From positions 25,650 through 89,649 of the forward strand of contig JAIRVG010000078.1 of the NCBI GenBank assembly GCA_031253995.1: a DNA stretch of 64,000 nt, given 5' to 3'. The translations under genes and the position numbers were made by a program. Within the stretch, counting starts at the first letter, position 1; each line of letters opens with the position of its first letter. Under the pieces are notes generated by a model. It saw only the letters and a list, made by a program, of their open reading frames with translations, was not told where the DNA came from and made no database searches. Source of the DNA: Paucimonas sp. GTDB taxonomy: Bacteria > Pseudomonadota > Gammaproteobacteria > Pseudomonadales > Pseudomonadaceae. Positions 17,010-23,488 of this stretch are shown here, in pieces.

Positions 17010-17549
17010 ATGACAGCCATGGACGCCTGGTGGCATGAAGTGTGGGTGACACTGGTGGCGGAATTCGCCGATATCACCGATGCCAAGCAACTGACCCAGG
17101 TTTCGGTGCGCCTGCTGATGGCCGCGCTGCTGGGCGCGGTGCTCGGGTTCGAGCGGGAGATGAAGGGCAAGGCCGCCGGGGTGCGCACCCATATGCTGGT
17201 GGCCATGGGCGCGGCGCTGTTCGTGCTCGTGCCACGCATGGCCGGGGTCGACGATGCCGCGTTGAGCCGGGTGGTGCAGGGGATCGTCGCCGGTATCGGC
17301 TTTCTTGGCGCGGGGACCATTCTCAAGGGGCACGATATGGATGCCAGTCACGTCAAGGGGCTGACCACCGCTGCCGGCCTGTGGATGACCGCCGCCATCG
17401 GCGTGGCCGCCGGCATGGGGCGCGAGGCCACGGCGGTGCTGAGCACGTTGCTGGCGCTGGCGGTGTTTGCTGTGATGCCGTGGGTGGTGGACCTGTTCGA
17501 GGACAAGGACCACAGGCAGGACAAGGGGGACGAAAGTGGTGGGGCCTGA
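17010..17549 (+). CDS. mgtC: MgtC/SapB-family membrane protein
   Basis: A 179-residue inner-membrane protein with about five hydrophobic helices and the MgtC signatures RLLMAALLGAVLGFERE, KAAGVRTHMLVAMGAALF and GIGFLGAGTILK, then VKGLTTAAGLWMTAAIGVAAG. Members act in magnesium-limited growth, membrane energetics and virulence by modulating ATP synthase or other partners. ATG 17010 or 17019 are both possible starts. The short hydrophilic C-terminus lacks the ACT-like domain of longer MgtC proteins. The crcY terminator hairpin lies immediately downstream, convergent to this gene. Confidence 0.88.
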   Translation: MTAMDAWWHEVWVTLVAEFADITDAKQLTQVSVRLLMAALLGAVLGFEREMKGKAAGVRTHMLVAMGAALFVLVPRMAGVDDAALSRVVQGIVAGIGFLGAGTILKGHDMDASHVKGLTTAAGLWMTAAIGVAAGMGREATAVLSTLLALAVFAVMPWVVDLFEDKDHRQDKGDESGGA

Positions 17550-17555
17550 ATGCAC

Positions 17556-17579
17556 TGAGGGGAGCCGAAGCTCCCCTCA
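17556..17579. terminator. 10-bp perfect stem-loop at the crcY/mgtC convergence
   Basis: TGAGGGGAGC and GCTCCCCTCA pair perfectly. Read leftward the loop is TTCG closed by C-G, the very stable C(UUCG)G tetraloop, which suggests the structure belongs to the leftward sRNA. Read rightward a run of seven or more T (from about 17597) lies further downstream for mgtC. No U-tract directly follows on the leftward strand. Confidence 0.75.
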
Positions 17580-17916
17580 AAGATTGTTGCGTGCTCTTTT
17601 TTTGTTATTGGAGGGCGGTCTATTGTTGTTTTTGGCAACCGTTGCCTCTTCTTGCTGTTTTGTGCGATCCCCATCCGGGATCAAGAGCAAACGTATTTTT
17701 TTGAGCGCTGATCGACCTTCATCAATCTGATCCAACCTGACGGGCGCTACCTTGAGGTAGTTTTATTGTTCTCTGCCTGGTTGCGGGGCACGCCCCCGAA
17801 AAGCCATCCACTTCAAAAAAATCAGTTAGCTTCGTCTCTGCCGTTTTGTTCTTGTTATGTCAGATCCGGTACGTCTTGTTTTTATTGGGTTTGCAGCATT
17901 TTTTATTCTTGTTGTG
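17556..17916 (-). ncRNA. crcY: CrcY-type small RNA (antagonist of Hfq/Crc catabolite repression)
   Basis: The predicted transcript of about 360 nt starts near 17916, 12 bases after a sigma-54 promoter, and ends at the 17556-17579 hairpin. It carries at least six A/C-rich CA motifs of the AAnAAnAA type, for example ACAACAAGAAUAA (start), AAUAAAAACAAG (about 17875-17889), AACAAGAACAAAA (17841-17859), GAACAAUAAAA (about 17760-17772), AAAAACAACAAUA (17621-17635) and AAUAACAAAAAAAG (17596-17611). Such motifs titrate Hfq/Crc and relieve carbon catabolite repression. The location between mvaB and mgtC is that of P. putida crcY. No protein-coding frame is credible here and base composition is far more AT-rich than the flanks. 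Confidence 0.9.
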
Positions 17917-17926
17917 CCAGAGATAT

Positions 17927-17942
17927 AGCAGGTGCCGTGCCA
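17927..17942 (-). promoter_or_regulatory. Sigma-54 (-24/-12) promoter of crcY
   Basis: TGGCACGGCACCTGCT read leftward has the invariant GG and GC doublets with exactly 10 bases between them and matches the TGGCAC-N5-TTGC consensus closely. It implies transcription initiation near 17916 and dependence on RpoN with an enhancer-binding protein. Confidence 0.9.
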
Positions 17943-18023
17943 ACTTTTCAAAACCCAATGAAACCGGGGGTTTGGCAGGGTTCGCGAAAAATCCGGGCCG
18001 GGAAAATCCGCTGATTTGTTTCC

Positions 18024-18094
18024 GTGTTACCCGGATTTTCCCTGGGAAGTGTGAAGGCGGTAACACTTTGTGTCCGTGTGTGGGGTGTTACCGC
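18024..18094 (-). promoter_or_regulatory. CbrB-like upstream activating sites for crcY
   Basis: Inverted half-sites GCGGTAACAC (18057-18066) and GTGTTACCGC (18085-18094) form a palindrome, and another GTGTTAC lies at 18024-18030. TGTTAC/GTAACA half-sites are the known CbrB recognition elements upstream of crcZ and crcY. They sit 80-150 bases upstream of the sigma-54 promoter, the usual enhancer distance, and overlap the region just after the mvaB stop. An additional inverted repeat GGAAAATCCG/CGGATTTTCC (18001-18010, 18032-18041) is in between. Confidence 0.75.
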
Positions 18095-18100
18095 GAGGTG

Positions 18101-19000
18101 TCAGCAGGCGTTACGGGCGCGCGCCACGCGGGAGCCGCTGGCACGGCCGAGCACCGAGCTGATGCGCTGGCCGGCGGCGATCAGCTTGTCCAGGTCGATG
18201 CCGGTGTCGATGCCCAGGCCCTGGAGCATGTACAGCACGTCCTCGCTGGCGACGTTGCCACTGGCGCCCTTGGCATAGGGGCAGCCGCCCAGGCCTGCGA
18301 CCGAGCTGTCGAACACGTTGATGCCTTCCAGCAGGCTGGCGTAGACGTTGGCCAGGGCCTGGCCGTAGGTGTCGTGGAAATGCCCGGCCAGTTGCGGGCG
18401 CGGCACCTGGGCGCCGACCACGTTGAACAGGTGGCGGGTGGCGCCGGGGGTGCCGGTGCCGATGGTGTCGCCCAGGGACACCTCATAGCAGCCCATTTCA
18501 TACAGCTCGCGGGCTACCGCAGCCACCTGCGCCGCGTCCACATTGCCCTCGTAGGGGCAGCCGAGCACACAGGACACGTAGCCGCGCACCCGCACCCCGT
18601 GCTGGCGCGCGGTATCCATGATCGGCACGAAGCGCTGCAGGCTCTCGGCGATGGAGCAGTTGATGTTGCGCTGGGAGAAGGCCTCGGAGGCGGCGGCGAA
18701 CACCGCGACTTCCTTGACCCCGGCGCCCAGGGCGTCCTCGAAACCGCGCATGTTGGGAGCCAGGGCGGCGTAGGTCACCCCGGCCTTTTGCCGGATGCCG
18801 GCGAAGACGTCGGCGGAACCGGCCATCTGCGGCACCCACTTCGGCGAGACGAAACTGCCGACCTCGACGTAGGACAGTCCGGCGTCGGTGAGGTCATCGA
18901 CCAGGCGCACCTTGTCGGCGACGCTGATGGGTTGGGCTTCGTTCTGCAGACCGTCGCGGGGGCCGACTTCGACCAGACGAACTTTGGCGGGCAATGGCAT
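18101..19000 (-). CDS. mvaB: Hydroxymethylglutaryl-CoA lyase
   Basis: A 299-residue HMG-CoA lyase that splits HMG-CoA into acetoacetate and acetyl-CoA, the last step of leucine/isovalerate degradation. ATG 19000 follows AGGAAA and starts right before the TIM-barrel motif VRLVEVGPRDGLQNE. Other signatures are VGSFVSPKWVPQMA, the metal-site AGHFHDTYG and the catalytic-Cys region GLGGCPYAKGASGN. It is directly downstream of liuR (23-base gap) and probably co-transcribed with it. The other leucine-pathway genes (liuABCD) are not next to it, as in P. putida. Confidence 0.95.
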   Translation of the reverse strand: MPLPAKVRLVEVGPRDGLQNEAQPISVADKVRLVDDLTDAGLSYVEVGSFVSPKWVPQMAGSADVFAGIRQKAGVTYAALAPNMRGFEDALGAGVKEVAVFAAASEAFSQRNINCSIAESLQRFVPIMDTARQHGVRVRGYVSCVLGCPYEGNVDAAQVAAVARELYEMGCYEVSLGDTIGTGTPGATRHLFNVVGAQVPRPQLAGHFHDTYGQALANVYASLLEGINVFDSSVAGLGGCPYAKGASGNVASEDVLYMLQGLGIDTGIDLDKLIAAGQRISSVLGRASGSRVARARNAC

Positions 19001-19023
19001 GGCGTGGGGTTTCCTGGTTGGGC

Positions 19024-19425
19024 TCAGTGGCCGTTGTTCTGTTTGTTCAGGGTGGCGGTGAGTGCCTGCATGCAGCGCTCTTCGGCGGTATCCAGCTCCA
19101 GCTGCATCTGCTGGATGTCGAGCAGCTGCTGTTCCAGCTGGGCGCGGCGCTCGGCGATCTTCGCCAGCATGCTGTTGAGCTGCTTGGTGTTGCCGCTGGA
19201 CGGGTCGTAGAGCTCGATCAGCTCGCGGCATTCGGCGAGGGAGAAGCCGATGCGCTTGCCCCGCAGGATCAGCTTCAGGCTGACCTTGTCGCGGGCCGAA
19301 TAGATGCGTTCCAGACCGCGGCGCTCGGGGCTGAGCAGGCCTTGTTCCTCGTAGAAGCGGATGGCCCGGGTGGTGATGTCCAGCTCGCGGGAGAGGTCGG
19401 AGATGCTGTAGGTCTGGGTGCTCAT
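19024..19425 (-). CDS. liuR: MerR-family regulator LiuR (branched-chain/isovalerate catabolism)
   Basis: A 133-residue MerR-type regulator. The N-terminal winged helix begins YSISDLSRELDITTRAIRFYEEQGLL (about 5-30), then SARDKVSLKLILRGKRIGFSL, and a coiled-coil dimerisation helix (about 80-120: MLAKIAERRAQLEQQLLDIQ). ATG 19425 is used, since the seven upstream residues lack conservation. The combination with mvaB and the upstream TTGACGT-TT-ACGTCAA operator identifies LiuR. Such regulators respond to branched-chain acyl intermediates and repress liu genes and themselves. Confidence 0.88.
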   Translation of the reverse strand: MSTQTYSISDLSRELDITTRAIRFYEEQGLLSPERRGLERIYSARDKVSLKLILRGKRIGFSLAECRELIELYDPSSGNTKQLNSMLAKIAERRAQLEQQLLDIQQMQLELDTAEERCMQALTATLNKQNNGH

Positions 19426-19468
19426 GGGTGGGGCTCTGGGAGGCAATGAGGGTTAACCTAAAGCCAGG

Positions 19469-19484
19469 TTGACGTTTACGTCAA
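19469..19484. promoter_or_regulatory. LiuR operator overlapping the liuR promoter
   Basis: TTGACGTTTACGTCAA is a palindrome with 7-bp arms. Read leftward, its TTGACG can serve as the -35 box with TAGGTT about 18 bases downstream as the -10, the long spacer typical of MerR-family promoters. Autoregulation of liuR-mvaB is inferred. Confidence 0.8.
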
Positions 19485-19627
19485 GGTGCGGTGTGGGTCA
19501 TGGGCGCAGGAAGTTGCTGTGCTTTGCCCAGTCGGCGAGCAGGAGGGGGCGGGTTTCGGCGGTGGCGTGAGCCGCTGGACGGCGGGATCAGCGGCTTGGG
19601 TGCTAGATGATCAACGACACCGTCAGA

Positions 19628-19873
19628 TCAGCTTTTCGAGGGCTTTTCGATCTCGGCTGATGGGGGGGGAAAGTCTCTATTTTTAAAATCCTCCCAAGAT
19701 GTATACATGGCGTTGGGCTCATAGTCGCGAAGAATTACGCTTATTTCACCGCTACCTGCAGGAAATTTGGCTTGAACCAATTTCTCCGCTTCTGCCCTGC
19801 TGGCTGCGGTCAAGGTCCCATGTTTTCGTTGACCGGTTATGGCTGCGATGCCTTCGTAAGTGAATTGCGGCAT
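19628..19873 (-). CDS. Small hypothetical protein resembling a GspF/PilC N-terminal segment
   Basis: An 81-residue protein preceded by a strong AAGGAG at the right distance from ATG 19873. Residues 1-40 (MPQFTYEG, then GTLTAASRAEAEKLVQAKF) resemble the short N-terminal motif of type II secretion/type IV pilus F proteins, but there are no membrane segments and no cognate secretion genes nearby. The tail is acidic and Pro/Ser-rich. The gene is less GC-rich than its surroundings, as are both flanking gaps (19485-19627 and 19874-20075), in which nothing else was recognised. Function is unknown. Confidence 0.7.
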   Translation of the reverse strand: MPQFTYEGIAAITGQRKHGTLTAASRAEAEKLVQAKFPAGSGEISVILRDYEPNAMYTSWEDFKNRDFPPPSAEIEKPSKS

Positions 19874-20075
19874 TTTGATTCTCCTTGCAAGCGTGAGTGT
19901 GCTGGCGTGTCCGTTGGTTTGGTCACGTCTCCTTCATAGTGAGCGCCTTCCTCTGCTTGTCTACTGGCAGAAATATCAGGTCGGCTGATGCTGAGAGGCC
20001 AACGAATCAAACGCACGGCAGGCGTGCTCGCGATGCGCCGCCCGCGCGGCGCTCGATCTCAAGGGCGCAACAAAA

Positions 20076-20744
20076 CTACCGGCGAGCCCCTTCAGCCAAT
20101 TCCGCAATCACCTCCCACAACCGCGGATCCTCGAAATCCGCCACCACCAGGCTCGCACCCGCCGCCATCAAGGCCTCCGCCGACTGGCTGGTGCTCAACC
20201 CCACGGTAAAGATCCCCGCACCACTGGCCGCCTTCACCCCTGGCACCGAATCCTCGAAGGCCAGGGCATTGCCGGCCTGCGCGTCCAGGCGCTGCAAGCC
20301 GGTGAGATAGGGCAGGGGATCCGGCTTGGCCTTCTCCAGTTCCTCCGCCACCAGCACATGCCCGAACCGTCCCTCCAGCCCCAGCGCCGCCAGCATGTGC
20401 ACGGCATTGGCCCGCGGCGCATTGGTCACCACCGCCATGCCGATGCCGTTGCCTTCTGCGTGCTCCAGCAAACGCACCAGCCCGGGCGTCGGTTGCAAGG
20501 TCGGCGACAGCGCGCGGAAACGCGCTTCCTTGCGATCGGCAAAGGCCAGGTGCTCGTCCAGTGGCCGGTCGGGAAACAGGTAGCGGCACAGGTCGGCATT
20601 GGCCCGCCCGCTGATATGCGCGTCGAACTCCGCCTCGGTCAGGGTGCGGCCGTCTTCGTGCAGCAGTTGCTGCATGGCCAGCAGGTGCAGCTTGTCGGTA
20701 TCGGCAAGGGTGCCGTCGAGGTCGAAGAGCAGGGCGTCGAGCAT
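20076..20744 (-). CDS. HAD-superfamily phosphatase (beta-phosphoglucomutase/YqaB-like)
   Basis: A 222-residue HAD hydrolase of the class with an alpha-helical cap. Motif I is FDLDGTLAD with Asp8 and Asp10, motif II is VVTNAPR, motif III Lys is in EKAKPDPLPY and motif IV is FEDSVPGVKAASGAG. It likely dephosphorylates small sugar phosphates or nucleotides. The gene is divergent from lexA2; the gap of about 90 bases holds the lexA2 operator. The substrate is unknown. Confidence 0.85.
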   Translation of the reverse strand: MLDALLFDLDGTLADTDKLHLLAMQQLLHEDGRTLTEAEFDAHISGRANADLCRYLFPDRPLDEHLAFADRKEARFRALSPTLQPTPGLVRLLEHAEGNGIGMAVVTNAPRANAVHMLAALGLEGRFGHVLVAEELEKAKPDPLPYLTGLQRLDAQAGNALAFEDSVPGVKAASGAGIFTVGLSTSQSAEALMAAGASLVVADFEDPRLWEVIAELAEGARR

Positions 20745-20817
20745 GGTTCGCTTCCTTGGATCGGTAGCTGGCTATCATACCCGTCGATCAGCGGGGCTGG
20801 TCAGCGGGATACGAAAA

Positions 20818-20831
20818 GAGTACAAATGTAC
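20818..20831. promoter_or_regulatory. LexA2-type SOS operator in front of lexA2
   Basis: AGTACAAATGTACC contains GTAC-N4-GTAC, matching the Pseudomonas LexA2 box (GTAC-N4-GTRC) rather than the E. coli CTG-N10-CAG box. It ends 4 bases before the ATG at 20835, so binding would block transcription start or ribosome access. It also contains an in-frame ATG (20826), which argues that the downstream ATG is the real start. Confidence 0.75.
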
Positions 20832-20834
20832 CCC

Positions 20835-21443
20835 ATGACCAGACTCTCTCCCAAACGCAGCGCCATCCTCACCTTCATCCGCGATCGCATCACGGGGGAA
20901 GGACGCCCGCCGAGCCTCGCCGATATCGCCCAGGCCTTCGGCTTCGCCTCCCGCAGCGTGGCGCGCAAGCATATCCAGGCCCTGTGCGAGGCCGGCTTCA
21001 TCGAGGTCACGCCGAACCAGGCGCGCAGCATCCGCCTGGCCGGGCCGTTGCGCCGTCCCGAGGTGCTGGAGATCCCGGTGCTCGGCCAGGTCGCCGCCGG
21101 CCGGCCGATCGGCCCGGACGTCGATATCCACGAGCAGCTCATGCTGGACGCCCACCTGTTCAGCCGTACCCCCAGCTACCTGCTCAAGGTCCGCGGCGAC
21201 TCGATGATCGACGACGGCATCCTCGACGGCGACCTGGTGGGCATCCGCCAGCAGGCCGAGGCCCGCGACGGGCAGATCGTCGTCGCCCGCCTCGATGGCG
21301 AGGTGACCATCAAGCGCTTCGAGCGAGGCGACGGCCACTACCGCCTGCTGCCACGCAACCCGGCCTACGCACCGATCATCGTCGGCCCGGATCGCGACTT
21401 CGTCATCGAAGGCGTGTTCTGCGGCCTGGTGAGGCGTGACTGA
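20835..21443 (+). CDS. lexA2: SOS repressor LexA2
   Basis: A 202-residue LexA-family repressor. The N-terminal winged helix (PPSLADIAQAFGFASRSVARKHIQAL, about 25-50) is followed by the autocleavage bond Ala88-Gly89 (QVAAGRP), Ser123 in GDSM and the catalytic Lys160 in VTIKRF, so RecA-stimulated self-cleavage should work. It heads the damage-induced operon lexA2-imuA-imuB-dnaE2; its stop overlaps the imuA start by one base (TGATG). This is the second LexA of Pseudomonas, normally dedicated to this mutagenesis cassette and autoregulated. Confidence 0.93.
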   Translation: MTRLSPKRSAILTFIRDRITGEGRPPSLADIAQAFGFASRSVARKHIQALCEAGFIEVTPNQARSIRLAGPLRRPEVLEIPVLGQVAAGRPIGPDVDIHEQLMLDAHLFSRTPSYLLKVRGDSMIDDGILDGDLVGIRQQAEARDGQIVVARLDGEVTIKRFERGDGHYRLLPRNPAYAPIIVGPDRDFVIEGVFCGLVRRD

Positions 21444-22060
21444 TGGGCGCGGTGGTCAGCCTCGACGGGCTGCTCGACACCCGCCGGGTCTGGAAGGGCC
21501 GGCCGCTGGTGGAAAGCCATGGCCTGCAACCCACCGGGCATGCTGCGCTGGACGCCGTGTTGCCGGGCGGTGGCTGGCCGCCGGCGGCGCTCAGCGAACT
21601 GCTCCTGTCCGGCGAGGGCGGCGGTGAACTGCAACTGCTCTGGCCCAGCCTGGCGCGCTTGAGCCAGGCGGGGGAGCGGGTGGTGCTGGTAGCACCACCC
21701 TTCATTCCCTATCCGCCCGCCTGGCAGGCGGCCGGGGTCGACCTGCGCGGGCTGATGGTGGTCGAGGCCGATGCCGGCCAGAGCCTCTGGGCCGCCGAGC
21801 AATGCCTGCGCTCCGGCAGTTGCGCCGCCGTGCTGTGCTGGCCGCAACGGGCCGATGATCGTGCCCTGCGGCGCCTGCAGGTGGCCGCGGAAACCGGCCA
21901 GGCCCTGGCCTTCGCCTGTCGCGACCAGGGCGCCGCGCTCAACCCGTCGCCGGCCGCCCTGCGCATCGCCATCGACACCCGCCCGGCGCAGTGGCGGGTG
22001 CTCAAGTGCCGTGGTGGCCTGGCGCCGAACCGGCCGATCGCGGCCGGACTCGCGGGGTGA
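21443..22060 (+). CDS. imuA: ImuA, RecA/SulA-like component of the mutasome
   Basis: A 205-residue protein of the ImuA family, distantly RecA-like: GLQPTGHAALDAVLPGGGWPPAALSELLL near the N-terminus resembles the RecA entry to the P-loop strand, but a Walker A is not evident. ImuA links ImuB and RecA in translesion synthesis. The start overlaps the lexA2 stop, and imuB begins 6 bases after its stop. Older annotation may call it a SulA-like cell division inhibitor. Confidence 0.9.
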   Translation: MGAVVSLDGLLDTRRVWKGRPLVESHGLQPTGHAALDAVLPGGGWPPAALSELLLSGEGGGELQLLWPSLARLSQAGERVVLVAPPFIPYPPAWQAAGVDLRGLMVVEADAGQSLWAAEQCLRSGSCAAVLCWPQRADDRALRRLQVAAETGQALAFACRDQGAALNPSPAALRIAIDTRPAQWRVLKCRGGLAPNRPIAAGLAG

Positions 22061-22066
22061 AGTGCC

Positions 22067-23488
22067 ATGCTCTGGGCCTGCATCCTGTTGCCGCAACTGG
22101 CGCTCGACAGCGTCCTGCGCGGGCGTGACGACGCCGACCAGCCGCTGGTGCTGCTCAGCGGCCCGGCCAATCGCCGGGTGCTGCAGGCGGTCAACCCGGC
22201 CGCCCGTGCCCTCGGCCTGCGCGCCGGCCTGAGCCTGACCAGCGCCCAGGCCCTGGCCCAGGGTTTCGCCACGGTCGAGCACGATCCCGCCGCCACCGAG
22301 CGCCAGCAACAACTGCTCGCCGCCTGGGCCTATCGCTTCAGTTCCCAGGTCAGCCTGCATTACCCGCGGGCCTTGTTGCTGGAGGTGGAATCCAGCCTCG
22401 GCCTGTTCGGTCCCTGGCCGCGTTTCGAGGCGCGCCTGCGGGAAGAACTGCGCGCCCTGGGCTTTCGTCATCGCATCGTCCTGGCCAGTAATCCGGTGGC
22501 CGCGCGCATGCTGGCCAACGCCCATGACGGCCTGGCCGCCAGCGATCCCGAAACGACCCGAGCCGCCCTGGCCGCCATGCCCATCGACCGCCTCGGCCTG
22601 CCGGTGGACGCCGCCACGGCCTTCTCCCGCATGGGGCTGCGCCAGCTCGATCAGATACTGAAGCTGCCACGGGACACCCTGGCCCGGCGTTTTGCCGCCG
22701 AGGTGCAGTTGCACCTGGACCGCCTGCTAGGCCTGCGCGCCATGGCCCTGGACTGTTACCTGCCGCCGGACCGCTTCGAGTCGCGGCTGGAGCTGAATTT
22801 CGACGTGGAATCCAGCCAGGCCCTGCTGTTCCCGTTGCGGCGGATGATCGAGGACCTGGCCGCCTTTCTCGCCGGACGCGATGCCGGGGTGCAGCGCTTC
22901 AGCCTGTTGATGGAGCACGCCGAAGGCGCCGACACCCTGCTGCAGGTCGGCCTGCTGGCCGCCGAGCGCGAGGCCGGGCGCCTGCTGGAACTGGCTCGCG
23001 GGCGCCTCGAACAACTGACCCTTCGCGCTCCGGTGCGCAACCTGCGCCTGGTGGCCGAGGAACTGCCGGCCTTCGTGCCCCAGGCCGGCGAGCTGTTCTC
23101 GGCGCGGGCCCAGCAACAGCAGAACTGGGAACAACTGCGCGAGCGCCTGCGGGCGCGCCTTGGCGATGAGGCCGTGCGCAGCGTCGGTGTGGTCGCCGAC
23201 CACCGTCCTGAATGCGCCTGGCGTGGCACCGGTCTGCCCGTGGCGAATGCCGGCACCTGCACGGCGCCGCGTCCCGGCTGGTTGCTGGAGGAACCCCGGA
23301 CGCTGCCCTTGGCCGGGCTGCGCCTGCTGGCCGGACCGGAGCGCATCGAATCCGGCTGGTGGGACGGCGGCGATGTGCGCCGCGACTACTACCTGGTCGA
23401 GACCGAGGCCGGCCAGCGCGGCTGGGCCTATCGCCAGTGCGGTGACGAGCGCGACAGCCCGCTGTGGCTGCAGGGCTGGTTCGCATGA
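22067..23488 (+). CDS. imuB: ImuB, catalytically inactive Y-family polymerase-like protein
   Basis: A 473-residue Y-family DNA polymerase homologue. The fold motifs are seen (LWACILLPQLALDSVLR; VNPAARALGLRAGLSLTSAQAL; IDRLGLPVDAATAFSRMGLRQ), but the acidic active-site residues are missing: where DinB has the catalytic Asp-Glu the sequence is LLLEVESSLGLFG, and the first Asp-rich motif is also absent. This matches ImuB, which serves as a hub binding the beta clamp, ImuA and DnaE2. Its TGA overlaps the dnaE2 ATG (ATGA). Confidence 0.92.
   Translation: MLWACILLPQLALDSVLRGRDDADQPLVLLSGPANRRVLQAVNPAARALGLRAGLSLTSAQALAQGFATVEHDPAATERQQQLLAAWAYRFSSQVSLHYPRALLLEVESSLGLFGPWPRFEARLREELRALGFRHRIVLASNPVAARMLANAHDGLAASDPETTRAALAAMPIDRLGLPVDAATAFSRMGLRQLDQILKLPRDTLARRFAAEVQLHLDRLLGLRAMALDCYLPPDRFESRLELNFDVESSQALLFPLRRMIEDLAAFLAGRDAGVQRFSLLMEHAEGADTLLQVGLLAAEREAGRLLELARGRLEQLTLRAPVRNLRLVAEELPAFVPQAGELFSARAQQQQNWEQLRERLRARLGDEAVRSVGVVADHRPECAWRGTGLPVANAGTCTAPRPGWLLEEPRTLPLAGLRLLAGPERIESGWWDGGDVRRDYYLVETEAGQRGWAYRQCGDERDSPLWLQGWFA

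Noticed and set aside
17846..18066. Open frames across the crcY promoter region on either strand (for example a 68-codon leftward frame)
   Set aside because: They overlap the sigma-54 promoter and CbrB-like sites, have no ribosome-binding site and an unusual Asn/Lys-rich composition from A-rich RNA motifs.
21443..22060. Annotation of imuA as a SulA cell-division inhibitor
   Set aside because: Operon context with lexA2, imuB and dnaE2 fits ImuA; SulA similarity is only superfamily-level.
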